Of a DNA stretch of 64,000 nt, positions 1-7,409 are shown one piece after another. The stretch is from positions 5,704,001 through 5,768,000 of the forward strand of contig NZ_CP027706.1 in assembly GCF_003850565.1 (NCBI RefSeq), read 5' to 3'. The DNA is from Pseudomonas sessilinigenes (GTDB lineage: Bacteria > Pseudomonadota > Gammaproteobacteria > Pseudomonadales > Pseudomonadaceae). The position numbers and the translations under genes are program-made. The notes beneath the pieces are model-generated. The model saw only the letters and a program-made list of their open reading frames with translations, was not told the origin of the DNA and ran no database searches. Every line of letters starts with the position of its first letter. Position 1 is the stretch's first letter.

Positions 1-227
1 GGATGCACGACCTTGGGACGCTGGGCCTGTTGCGCTTGCAAGCGCTGGCGGTCAGCCAGGACATCGCCACCACGCCGGGTATCGGCCAGGGGTTGGCCCA
101 GTTCACTGTCCACCAGCAAGGGCGGTGGCGTGGTGGATTGGGTATTGCTGCAAGCCCCCAGCGCCAGCAGCAGGAAAGGTGCAGCCTTGCGACACTGGCG
201 CACGTAGATGGAACCTGACCACTTCAT
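1..227 (-). CDS. hxcQ: Type II secretion lipo-secretin, N-terminal part (GspD/HxcQ), cut by window start
   Basis: The gene runs off the left edge, so only about 75 N-terminal residues are visible. They begin with a basic segment, a hydrophobic stretch and a lipobox ending LALGAC, with the lipidation Cys at residue 26. A lipoprotein signal on a secretin is the hallmark of HxcQ, the self-piloting outer-membrane lipo-secretin of the Pseudomonas Hxc system; XcpQ-type secretins have an ordinary signal peptide. The start ATG overlaps the stop of the preceding GspM-like gene by 4 bp. The position also fits the P. aeruginosa order W-U-P-V-T-X-Y-Z-Q. No secretin domain is visible within the window, so the call rests on the lipobox and synteny. 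Confidence 0.75.
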   Translation of the reverse strand, partial: MKWSGSIYVRQCRKAAPFLLLALGACSNTQSTTPPPLLVDSELGQPLADTRRGGDVLADRQRLQAQQAQRPKVVH

Positions 228-793
228 GAAGCTTCCTTAGCGCCCTGCGCCTGATCCATGCGAACGGTCCCGGACAGTGTGCCTGCCGAGTCATCGGCGG
301 CGGCCTCGGCTGCGCGTTGCAGACGAGCCTCCACCACCTGCAGTGAAAGCTGCCGGGGAGCCCCTAGCAGCCAGCCGACCACAGCATCTGCCGGGGCCTG
401 CTCAAAGGTCAGCCGCCAGCTCTCGGGGCCGGCTTCATCAGGTTGTTGCAACTGGTAGCGATCCTTCAGGCCGGCCTGGTCCAGGGTCTGGCGCAAGGAC
501 TGCTCAAGGCTCCCCCCGGCGCTATCGCCAGCGCCTGGCGCGACTTCATGCAGCAGTACCTCCAGGGCCTCGGCCTGGGAGCGCAGCTTGGGCGTCTCGG
601 CCTGCCAGTATTCGATCTTGCGCAGCGGCGGCTGGATCAACAGCAACCACAACAACAAGGCCAGCAGCCCCGCGGCAGTGCCGGCCAGCAAGCGTTTCTC
701 CCGCAGGGCCAGGCCATTCCAATGGCCCAGGGCCTGGGCCTGCAGGCGCGACCAGCGCGCCCGGTACGGTGCCAGCATGGCCTTACTCATCAT
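224..793 (-). CDS. hxcZ: Type II secretion inner-membrane protein GspM (HxcZ)
   Basis: The product is a 189-residue bitopic protein. A short basic cytoplasmic segment is followed by one membrane helix at about residues 37-56 and a periplasmic part with a small ferredoxin-like second half, which is the usual GspM layout. GspM partners GspL in the inner-membrane assembly platform. The open frame extends further upstream, but that part lies inside the GspL gene in another frame. I chose the ATG at 793 because GGGAGAG lies just upstream, and it gives an 11-bp overlap with hxcY. The 3' end overlaps hxcQ by 4 bp (ATGA), so translation is probably coupled. Confidence 0.85.
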   Translation of the reverse strand: MMSKAMLAPYRARWSRLQAQALGHWNGLALREKRLLAGTAAGLLALLLWLLLIQPPLRKIEYWQAETPKLRSQAEALEVLLHEVAPGAGDSAGGSLEQSLRQTLDQAGLKDRYQLQQPDEAGPESWRLTFEQAPADAVVGWLLGAPRQLSLQVVEARLQRAAEAAADDSAGTLSGTVRMDQAQGAKEAS

Positions 794-2030
794 CGTCTCT
801 CCCGGCGCTCTCCTGCTCCCCGGTCGGCTGCCCGCCTGGGACCAGGCTCCAACCGTTGGCCTCACGCTGCACGCTATAGCCCGCCTGGGCCAAGGCGCCT
901 TGCCAGGTGTCATCGGCGGTCATGGGGGTATCGGGCAGCAGTTCAAGTTGCAGGCGCTCCTGGGCGAACGTCAGGCGCTGCACACTGCCGACCATGAATG
1001 GCATGGCGCTTGCGGCCTGTAGCAGCAGGTTGGCAAACCCCTGGTTCGGCTCGGCCGAGTTGCCGCTCTGGCGTGCAGCCAGCTGCTGGCGCGCCTGCTG
1101 CAGGGGATTGAGGACCACCGGCAATTCGGGGAACACCTGCCGTACTCGCAGGTTCATCTGGGTCTTGAGCCGCTGCCCCTGCTCGGCTTCACGGGCGGCA
1201 TACAGGTTGAGCCCCGCCACCCAGACCACCACCGCCAGGGCGCAGCAACCCAGGGCCCGCCCCCAGCCCTTGGCGGCGACCCGGCCAGTGGCCGCTCCTG
1301 CGTGCAGGCTCCAGGCCGGGGCCGGGCCGCTCCAGCGTTGTTCGCTCGCCAGATGCTGGACGATACCCGGTGGGGCTTCATGGCCGATCCAGCAAAGTTC
1401 GCCGGCCGTACTGCGCAACTGCTCCAGGGCTTCCTGCCACTGCGGCTGCGCTGGCGGCTCCTGGCCACCCTCCGGCCGGGACTGCGGCAGCAAGGGCTGC
1501 ACACTGCCCTGCCCGGCGCTGTGCCGCAGGACCAACTGGCCATCCACCAGGCACAGGTTCACCTGCGCCGGAGCCGGTACGGCCAAGGCATAAGGGGCCG
1601 GATACAGCCCCTGGAGCTTGAGCCCGGCCCGCTCCAGCTCACTGCCCAAGGCCTGCAGGCGCTCCCGTGGCAGCCAGCCCAGCACCACTTGCCCGGCCGA
1701 GTCCCGCGGGCCGTGGGCCACATGCATCTGTTCGAGGGGCCCCAGGATCAATGCCTGGGCGGCACAGGTCACCGCGGCCTTGATCCTGGCCGCCGGCAGT
1801 TGCGGCAGTTCGATGCTGGTCAGCAGGCTGTCTTGCGGATGCAGGAAGCACTCCACTGGCAGCGGCCTGGCGCCCTTGCCCAAGGCCCCCAGTTGCCCGA
1901 GCGGGCAGCGACCGGTTTCCACCACCCGCGATGCACGATCCAGGCGGGCGAAGTCCACCTGGGGTTGCCAGGGCTGTTCGCTCGGGCCCAGTTCCGCCAG
2001 GGGCGGCAAGGCGATGCGCAGGCGATTCAT
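783..2030 (-). CDS. hxcY: Type II secretion platform protein GspL (HxcY)
   Basis: The product is a 415-residue GspL family member. It has a large N-terminal cytoplasmic actin-like domain that binds the GspE ATPase, a membrane helix at about residues 257-277, and a C-terminal periplasmic ferredoxin-like domain that pairs with GspM. The ATG at 2030 was chosen because it overlaps the stop of the GspK gene as ATGA. The longer open frame upstream only covers GspK sequence in another register. Its position between the GspK and GspM genes supports the call. Confidence 0.85.
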   Translation of the reverse strand: MNRLRIALPPLAELGPSEQPWQPQVDFARLDRASRVVETGRCPLGQLGALGKGARPLPVECFLHPQDSLLTSIELPQLPAARIKAAVTCAAQALILGPLEQMHVAHGPRDSAGQVVLGWLPRERLQALGSELERAGLKLQGLYPAPYALAVPAPAQVNLCLVDGQLVLRHSAGQGSVQPLLPQSRPEGGQEPPAQPQWQEALEQLRSTAGELCWIGHEAPPGIVQHLASEQRWSGPAPAWSLHAGAATGRVAAKGWGRALGCCALAVVVWVAGLNLYAAREAEQGQRLKTQMNLRVRQVFPELPVVLNPLQQARQQLAARQSGNSAEPNQGFANLLLQAASAMPFMVGSVQRLTFAQERLQLELLPDTPMTADDTWQGALAQAGYSVQREANGWSLVPGGQPTGEQESAGRDDDE

Positions 2031-3010
2031 GCTCCCACCCGCGACCAGATCACCTGGGGCATGCGGTCCTCGGGCCGGTGCAACAAAGCTTGCAGGCTCA
2101 CCCGGCGTTGATCGCGGCGCGCCTGGCCCTGGAGCAGGAACCATTCACTGGTGATACCGACCCGGATCTGCTCCACCGCCACTTCCGGCATGCGCAAACG
2201 GTTGACGAAATCGCCACGGTTGATGAACCAGTGCCCGGCATCGCGCTCCGCCACCAAGGCCTTGGCCCGCGACAACGCCAGCCCCGGGACCACCGCGGCC
2301 AATACTTCGGCCGGGGCGGTATTGCCATTGACCCAGGTATTGCCCGGCAGCACGCTGACATAGCGGGAAAGACGCGCCAGCATGGCATCGCTCATGCCCT
2401 GCAGGCCCTGCAATTCCTCCACGCTGCGCAGCATCGGCTGTCGGGGCGGCAGGATCTGTTCGGCTGCGCCTGGCGACGTCAGGCGGCCGCTGTTGAAAGC
2501 ACCACGAGTACCGCTGGTGGCCTGTGGATTGCCCAGGCGTTGCGGGTAGGACGCGATCACTCGCTGGCTGATGCGACGGCTCAGGGCCGTATCGATCCCC
2601 AGGGACTGGCACAAGAGCTCGAAGCTTTGCAGTTGCACGGCATCCACCTCGCCCTGGAACACCAGGTTGCGCAAGTTGAACTTGCCTTGCTGGTCCTGCA
2701 GGCGGCCTTGGAACGCCCCGTTGAAGCCCCCTAGCGCCTGGTCGCCGATGGGCTGCGCCCAGGCCTGGTCGAGACGGGTCAGGACGTCACGCTGGCGCGC
2801 ATCCCAGAGCAACAGGCGGCTGTACTCCAGGCCACCCTGCAACACCCCGGTGCCGAGGACCCGCCCTTGCTCGGCTTCCACGGTGCGCATGAAGGAGGTC
2901 TGGCGGGTGAGCATGGCGCCCGCGATCACCGCCACCACGGCGGCGATCAGCAAGGCACTGATGATGGCCATGCCACGCTGCTTCGCCACACTGGGCGAAC
3001 GGCTGTTCAT
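2027..3010 (-). CDS. hxcX: Type II secretion minor pseudopilin GspK (HxcX)
   Basis: This 327-residue protein has a short prepilin leader ending in KQRG, followed by a hydrophobic helix starting MAIISALL. The mature protein lacks Glu at +5, which is normal for GspK, the large tip pseudopilin. The rest is a long globular region of alpha-domain type (motifs such as INRGDFVNRL), as in GspK. GspK caps the pseudopilus with GspI and GspJ. It starts 8 bp after the GspG gene ends and overlaps hxcY by 4 bp, so it belongs to a co-transcribed hxcT-X-Y-Z-Q run. Confidence 0.88.
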   Translation of the reverse strand: MNSRSPSVAKQRGMAIISALLIAAVVAVIAGAMLTRQTSFMRTVEAEQGRVLGTGVLQGGLEYSRLLLWDARQRDVLTRLDQAWAQPIGDQALGGFNGAFQGRLQDQQGKFNLRNLVFQGEVDAVQLQSFELLCQSLGIDTALSRRISQRVIASYPQRLGNPQATSGTRGAFNSGRLTSPGAAEQILPPRQPMLRSVEELQGLQGMSDAMLARLSRYVSVLPGNTWVNGNTAPAEVLAAVVPGLALSRAKALVAERDAGHWFINRGDFVNRLRMPEVAVEQIRVGITSEWFLLQGQARRDQRRVSLQALLHRPEDRMPQVIWSRVGA

Positions 3011-3018
3011 GACCGGCC

Positions 3019-3564
3019 TTACAGCTGCCAGGAGCCGATGTCGGCATTCACGCCTTCGCCATCGGGCTGGCCATCGGCCCCGAGGGAGAACACATCGACC
3101 TCACCGTTGGCCCCCGGATTGAGGTAGTGGTAAGGACGGCCCCAGGGGTCGTTGGGCAGGCGCTCCAGGTATGAGCGCCAGTTGCTGTCCTTGGCATTGG
3201 CCGGGCGTTCCACCAGCACCTTCAGGCCCTGGTTCATGCTGGGATAGGTGCCATGGTCGAGGCGATACAGCTTCAGCGCCTGCATCAGTCCGGCGATGTC
3301 CTGCTTGGCCGCCGTGGCCCGGGCCTGGTCGGGACGATCCAGGACCTTGGGCACCACCATGGCGGCCAGGATCCCGAGGATCACCACCACCACCATGATC
3401 TCGATCAGGGTAAAACCACGCTGGGCACGCGGGCGTCGCCGGTGGGCCGGCTGGGTCACTGCCCCCTGTCGCGTCGCCATGGCGGCGGCGCCCGGAGCGT
3501 CCTGCTCCGGCCGCAGCGAGCCACCACAGGCCTCGGGGGGGGACGTTACATGCGCGATATCCAT
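3019..3564 (-). CDS. hxcT: Type II secretion major pseudopilin GspG (HxcT)
   Basis: The product is a classic GspG: a prepilin cleavage site (QRG before FTLIEIM, Glu at +5), a long hydrophobic helix, then the short domain with LPNDPWGRPYHY and the C-terminal SLGADGQPDGEG calcium-site region. It polymerises into the pseudopilus that drives substrates through HxcQ. The ATG at 3564 has AAGGA 8 nt upstream and gives a 50-residue leader, far longer than the usual 6-25. An internal ATG at 3480 would give a 22-residue leader but has no clear ribosome site. The start is therefore the uncertain point, not the identity. Confidence 0.88.
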   Translation of the reverse strand: MDIAHVTSPPEACGGSLRPEQDAPGAAAMATRQGAVTQPAHRRRPRAQRGFTLIEIMVVVVILGILAAMVVPKVLDRPDQARATAAKQDIAGLMQALKLYRLDHGTYPSMNQGLKVLVERPANAKDSNWRSYLERLPNDPWGRPYHYLNPGANGEVDVFSLGADGQPDGEGVNADIGSWQL

Positions 3565-3616
3565 CTCGACATTCCTTGGCTTGAGTTCGATTCGTGGCGC
3601 AGTGTTGCAAGAAGAT

Positions 3617-3634
3617 ATGTCAGTGATATTGAAA
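3617..3634 (-). promoter_or_regulatory. Possible Pho-box-like half-site pair between hxcT and hxcV
   Basis: The 148-bp divergent interval between hxcT and hxcV must hold promoters for both. On the minus strand it contains TTTCAATATCACTGACAT. The second half (CTGACAT) matches the PhoB half-site CTGTCAT at 6 of 7 positions, and the first half matches poorly. P. aeruginosa hxc genes are induced by phosphate limitation, which is why I looked. The match is weak. Confidence 0.2.
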
Positions 3635-3712
3635 AACCTCGGGAGTTTCGGTCGCCATTCGGTCAAGCCCGGGGACTAGTCTGCGAGGCTGTCCTCCGGT
3701 ATCGAGCGGCCC

Positions 3713-4099
3713 ATGCGAGCTGTGCCCAAACAAGCGGGATTCACCCTGATCGAGGTGCTGGTGGCATTGGCCATCATTGCCGTGGCCATGTCGGCCGCCG
3801 TGCGTGTGGCGGGGCTGATGACCCAGGGCAACGGCCTGTTGCGGGACAAATCCGTGGCGCTGCTGGCGGCCCAGAGTCGCCTGGCGGAGTTGCGCCTGGA
3901 GGGGGGCTTGGCGACCGGGATGAAAAACCTCGAATGCGACCAGGGCCGGCTCAAGCTGCGTTGCGAGCAGGCCATTGTCGCCAGCACCACGCCTGGGTTG
4001 TTGCGGGTCAGTGTGCAGGTGCGCGATCGCAGCCGCGAGGCGCCGCCCCTGGCTCGCCTGGAGACCCTGATCAGCCGGCCAACGGTGCCGCGCCAGTGA
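3713..4099 (+). CDS. hxcV: Type II secretion minor pseudopilin GspI (HxcV)
   Basis: This 128-residue protein has a very short prepilin leader (MRAVPKQAG) followed by FTLIEVLVALAIIAV, with Glu at +5 and an uninterrupted hydrophobic helix. The remainder has the small GspI fold, with conserved AAQSRLAELRLEGG-type sequence. GspI nucleates the pseudopilus tip with GspJ and GspK. The gene is divergent from hxcT and convergent with hxcP, whose end lies 4 bp away. The opposite orientation inside an otherwise syntenic block matches the P. aeruginosa hxc layout. Confidence 0.87.
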   Translation: MRAVPKQAGFTLIEVLVALAIIAVAMSAAVRVAGLMTQGNGLLRDKSVALLAAQSRLAELRLEGGLATGMKNLECDQGRLKLRCEQAIVASTTPGLLRVSVQVRDRSREAPPLARLETLISRPTVPRQ

Positions 4100-4102
4100 G
4101 CC

Positions 4103-4531
4103 CTAGCGGGTCAACCTTGGCAGGCTCGGCGAGTCCGGCAGCTTGCTGACCTTGACTTGCGAACGTTGCCCACCGCGTTCGATCAGCACCCCGTCGGCCT
4201 CCACTGCCACCAATTGCACACCCTGGGTCAGCCGCTCGCCAGCCAGGAAGCTGCGCGGCGGCCCATCGTTCAGGCTGAGGATGGCCACCGCGCCACGGGC
4301 TCCGGCCATGACCCCGGACACCTTGATGTCCACTTGCACCGGCTGGTTGGCAAACCACTGCAAGGCCGGACTGTCGGAGCGCGCAGCCAGGGCCTGGGGC
4401 GCGGCGGTGGGCGTGCGGGATTCGGCCGGAGTCAGCAACAGCGACGACCAGGTGCCGACTCCGGCCAGGGCCACCAGCAGGGCGGCGTACTGCAATACCT
4501 GGGGAACAGAGAAACGCAGGGCGAATGGCAT
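4103..4531 (-). CDS. hxcP: Type II secretion protein GspC (HxcP)
   Basis: The product has 142 residues: an N-terminal cytoplasmic stub, one membrane helix (about residues 10-30) and a periplasmic homology region that contacts the secretin. No PDZ or coiled-coil extension follows, so it is a short GspC as in Hxc systems. I chose the ATG at 4531 because a perfect AGGAGG lies 8 nt upstream; the open frame also has an ATG 24 bp earlier with no such site. It is transcribed divergently from hxcU across a 118-bp interval. Confidence 0.8.
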   Translation of the reverse strand: MPFALRFSVPQVLQYAALLVALAGVGTWSSLLLTPAESRTPTAAPQALAARSDSPALQWFANQPVQVDIKVSGVMAGARGAVAILSLNDGPPRSFLAGERLTQGVQLVAVEADGVLIERGGQRSQVKVSKLPDSPSLPRLTR

Positions 4532-4649
4532 GGGCAGAACCTCCTGTTTGTCCATGCCAGCAGCCTACAGGTCAAATTTCACGGTTTTATTTCACTAGAT
4601 CATCATCTGCCTCGGGCAGCCTGGAACCCTCGCCAAGGAGTGCAATGCG

Positions 4650-5111
4650 ATGCGGGTTTATCAACAACAGGGCTTTACCCTGATCGAGCTGATGGTCGTG
4701 CTGGTGATCATCGGCATCGCCAGTGCGGCCGTGGGCTTGAGCATCAAGCCTGATCCGCTGCAATCCCTGCGCAAGGACGCCGAGCGCCTGGCGCAACTGC
4801 TGCAAGTGGCCCAGGCCGAGGCCCGTGCCGATGGCCGTAGCATCACCTGGCGGGCCAATGCCAAGGGCTTTGCCTTCAACCGCTACGACGAGACCGGCCA
4901 GGGCATCGATGACTTTCGCCAGGACAGCCAGTTGCGACCGCGGAACTGGGACACGCCCTCCATGCAGGTACGCATCGAGCCCAGGCCACGCCTGGTGCTC
5001 AATGCCGAATGGATCAACCCGCCGCTGCAGGTGGTGCTTTCCGATGGCCAGCACAGCCTGCAGGTCGAGCGCACGGCAGCGGGCCAATTAAGGGTGGTGG
5101 AGCGGCCATGA
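4650..5111 (+). CDS. hxcU: Type II secretion minor pseudopilin GspH (HxcU)
   Basis: The leader is MRVYQQQG, followed by FTLIELMVVLVIIGIASAA, with Glu at +5. The 153-residue length and the remaining beta-rich sequence (KDAERLAQLLQVAQAEARADGR) are typical of GspH, the adaptor pseudopilin that links tip and shaft. AAGGAG lies 8 nt before the ATG. The stop overlaps the start of hxcW by 4 bp, so the two are coupled. Confidence 0.87.
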   Translation: MRVYQQQGFTLIELMVVLVIIGIASAAVGLSIKPDPLQSLRKDAERLAQLLQVAQAEARADGRSITWRANAKGFAFNRYDETGQGIDDFRQDSQLRPRNWDTPSMQVRIEPRPRLVLNAEWINPPLQVVLSDGQHSLQVERTAAGQLRVVERP

Positions 5112-5719
5112 ACAGTCGCCAGGAAGGTTTCACCCTGATCGAGGTGATGGTGGCGATCATGCTCATGGCGGTGGTCAGCCTGATTGCCTGGCGTGGCCTG
5201 GACAGCGTGACTCGCGCCGACGGCCACCTCAAGGCCGGTACCGAGCAGACCGAGGAACTGCTGCGTACCCTCAACCAACTGGAACGCGATGTAGCCTTGC
5301 GAGCCAGCACCGAACTGCGCGAGCCCAACCTCAGCGAGGGCGACACCGCCGAGCCCGAAGGCCCGCCACCCTTGAGCGTGCGCAGCTCCGACAGCAAGGG
5401 GTTTGCCCTGGAGATCATCCGCAGCGCCGCCGCACCGGACATTGGCCTGCAACGGGTGCGTTGGTGGCTCAAGGGCGACACCTTGTATCGTGCGGTGGCC
5501 GAACCCCGGGATCGCTACCCGTTGCCGGCCCCCCGCAATGGCGTCGCGGTGCTGGGCCGGGTCAGTGACTTGCAGGTTCGCGTCTGGAACCCCGACAAGG
5601 GCTGGCGCCAATTGAGCGGCAATCGCCAGGACAACCCTGTGGGCCTGGAGATCCGCCTGGTGCGCCAGACGCCCCAGGGCGAGGAGCGCTACCGCCAGGT
5701 GCTGGGCCCGCTGGAATGA
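5108..5719 (+). CDS. hxcW: Type II secretion minor pseudopilin GspJ (HxcW)
   Basis: This 203-residue pseudopilin has leader MNSRQEG followed by FTLIEVMVAIMLMAVVS (Glu at +5). A large globular domain follows with GspJ-type sequence (AWRGLDSVTRAD near the helix end, then a beta-rich region). It sits in the GspI-J-K tip complex. The ATG was chosen because it forms ATGA with the hxcU stop; an upstream extension of the frame lies wholly inside hxcU. It is the last gene of the hxc block and is followed by a REP-type repeat. Confidence 0.87.
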   Translation: MNSRQEGFTLIEVMVAIMLMAVVSLIAWRGLDSVTRADGHLKAGTEQTEELLRTLNQLERDVALRASTELREPNLSEGDTAEPEGPPPLSVRSSDSKGFALEIIRSAAAPDIGLQRVRWWLKGDTLYRAVAEPRDRYPLPAPRNGVAVLGRVSDLQVRVWNPDKGWRQLSGNRQDNPVGLEIRLVRQTPQGEERYRQVLGPLE

Positions 5720-5761
5720 GGCCAGCAGCCAGGGATTGCAGCGGCTGCGACTCGAGCCGCC

Positions 5762-5800
5762 TGTAGTCGCTGCCGCAGGTTGCGCATGGCCGCGCAGCGG
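5762..5800. repeat. REP-like repeat copy 1 (GTAGCCGCTG family)
   Basis: The sequence begins TGTAGTCGCTGCCGCAGG and ends GCGCAGCGG, forming an imperfect hairpin. Nearly the same element recurs at 44791-44836, and more diverged copies occur at 23398, 49014 and about 13089. It sits between the convergent hxcW and vreR genes. Short intergenic palindromes of this kind are common in fluorescent pseudomonads. Confidence 0.65.
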
Positions 5801-5874
5801 ACACCGGGCATCTACGGGATGGATCAGGCAGTTTGGACATTACGGCGCCTGCGCAACCGGACGCCGGAGGAGCG

Positions 5875-6825
5875 TCAACTGAGCAGGACGACGCCACCGG
5901 GCAGTTCGGTGCACTTGGCGCCGTAGGCATCGCGAATCAGCAAGGCAACGCCGGCCAGTTGATTGAGGTTGAAGCGCGCCTGGACCTTGCGCTTGCCCAG
6001 CTCGGCGTTGAGCAACACCAACATGCCCGGACGATAGCGATTGATCTCGCTGATCACGGTATTGAGGGTCGCGTTGTCGAACACCAGCACCTGCTCGCGC
6101 CAGGCGATCACTGCACGGGGGTCCACCACCACAGGCTCGCCCACGCTGCGCACGTCATAGGTCAGCTGGCGGCCGCTGTCCAGGCGAATGCTACGCCCCG
6201 CGACCTCCACCTGCAGGCTGCCCTCGATGCAGGTCACACACACCTGCTGCTCGGTATTACGCAAATTGAAGCGTGCCTGGCGGGCACTCAACCAGCCCTC
6301 GCCGGCCTGTACCTTGAGCGGCTGGACACCCTGGCTGAAGACCTCCACTTCGCCTTCGAGCAACTCGATGCCCTGCTCCCCTGCCCCGAGATCGCGACGG
6401 CTGATGCGGGTCTGGGTATTGAGTTCCAGGCTCACGCCCTCGGCCAGGTCCACCCGCCGCTGCTCGCCAACCTCAGTGGAAAAATCCGCGGTGAGCCCGG
6501 CAAAACCGCCCGGTACCGTGAACCGGACCATGAACAACGCCGCCGATGCCGCCAGCGCCCCGCCCAGGAATGCCCGGCGGGCCAGGGTTCGAGGACGCGC
6601 CTGTTGCTCCAGGCGCTCGGCAGCCGGGAGCAGGCCATGCCACAAGGCCTTGGCTTGCTCGAAGGCAGCGGCGTGCTGCGGGCTTTGCCCACACCATTGG
6701 CGCAACGCCTTGGCGTCGGCCGCGGTGGCCCGCCCGGAGGTCAGCAGGAGCAGCCAGTCCCGGGCATCACTCAGCAGTTGCTGGTCCGCCGAGGGCCGGG
6801 GCGTGGAAATGCTAAAAATGTTCAA
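5875..6825 (-). CDS. vreR: FecR-like anti-sigma factor (VreR)
   Basis: The 316-residue product has an N-terminal cytoplasmic DUF4880/anti-sigma domain (motif ARDWLLLLTSGRATAADAKALRQW), a membrane segment at about residues 85-105, and a periplasmic FecR domain (VDLAEGVSLELNTQTRI onwards). It should hold the adjacent sigma factor inactive until the partner sensor signals. No ATG fits: an in-frame stop lies 15 nt upstream of TTG at 6825, so TTG is the likely start. The order vreA-vreI-vreR next to hxcW matches P. aeruginosa PA0674-PA0677. It is 38 bp downstream of vreI and probably in the same operon. Confidence 0.78.
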   Translation of the reverse strand: MNIFSISTPRPSADQQLLSDARDWLLLLTSGRATAADAKALRQWCGQSPQHAAAFEQAKALWHGLLPAAERLEQQARPRTLARRAFLGGALAASAALFMVRFTVPGGFAGLTADFSTEVGEQRRVDLAEGVSLELNTQTRISRRDLGAGEQGIELLEGEVEVFSQGVQPLKVQAGEGWLSARQARFNLRNTEQQVCVTCIEGSLQVEVAGRSIRLDSGRQLTYDVRSVGEPVVVDPRAVIAWREQVLVFDNATLNTVISEINRYRPGMLVLLNAELGKRKVQARFNLNQLAGVALLIRDAYGAKCTELPGGVVLLS

Positions 6826-6863
6826 GCGCGCAGATACTCACGGAATAGTCAGGGACTCTTTGT

Positions 6864-7409
6864 CTAGGACGGTTTTCCAGCCCCGGGACCGAACCGCTGA
6901 ATGACTTTTCTTTCAAGACGCAGGGCGCAATGGCCCAGGGCGGCCTTGAGTTCCTTCTCCACCATCCGTGTGGAAATGCCGAAACGCTGGGATATTTCCA
7001 GGTGCGGCGCCTCTTCCAGGCGCGCGGCAATGAAGATTCGCCGGCGGCGCGCCGGTAATTCGTAGAGGGCCTTGAGCAGGGTCTGGATTTCTTTCTGGCC
7101 ACCCACGACCCGCGACGGGTCCAGGGCCTCGTCGGCGACCTGCAGCAGCTCCTCCACTTCCTCTCCGGTGAGCAAGCGGGCATCGGACTGGCGCCGGTCG
7201 GCGGCAATGTTCAACGCCATGCGGTACAGGTAGGCATTGGGCTGGACCAGGTTCGGTGGCTCCTCCATACGGTCGACCCGCAGGTAGGTTTCATGCAGGA
7301 CATCGTTGGCCAGGTCCTCCGAGCCCAGGCGCCTGCGCAAGCGCACCCGAAAGTCCTCGTAGGACGTCAGGAACAGCCTGACCATCGCACTGTGCCCGGT
7401 GTTCTTCAT
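6864..7409 (-). CDS. vreI: ECF sigma factor (VreI)
   Basis: This is a 181-residue RpoE/FecI-class sigma factor. Region 2 is visible around DLANDVLHETYLRVDRM and NAYLYRMALNIAADR, and region 4 around ELPARRRRIFIAARLEEAPHLEISQRFGISTRMVEKELKAAL. The ATG at 7409 overlaps the vreA stop as ATGA and has AAGGAG 11 nt upstream. In P. aeruginosa, VreI is released under phosphate starvation and drives hxc and other virulence genes. Its adjacency to a complete hxc cluster suggests the same role here. Confidence 0.8.
   Translation of the reverse strand: MKNTGHSAMVRLFLTSYEDFRVRLRRRLGSEDLANDVLHETYLRVDRMEEPPNLVQPNAYLYRMALNIAADRRQSDARLLTGEEVEELLQVADEALDPSRVVGGQKEIQTLLKALYELPARRRRIFIAARLEEAPHLEISQRFGISTRMVEKELKAALGHCALRLERKVIQRFGPGAGKPS

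Noticed and set aside
4577..4595. Direct repeat TTTCAC ... TTTCAC between hxcP and hxcU as a Pho box
   Set aside because: The spacing is 13 bp rather than 11, and the halves do not match CTGTCAT well.
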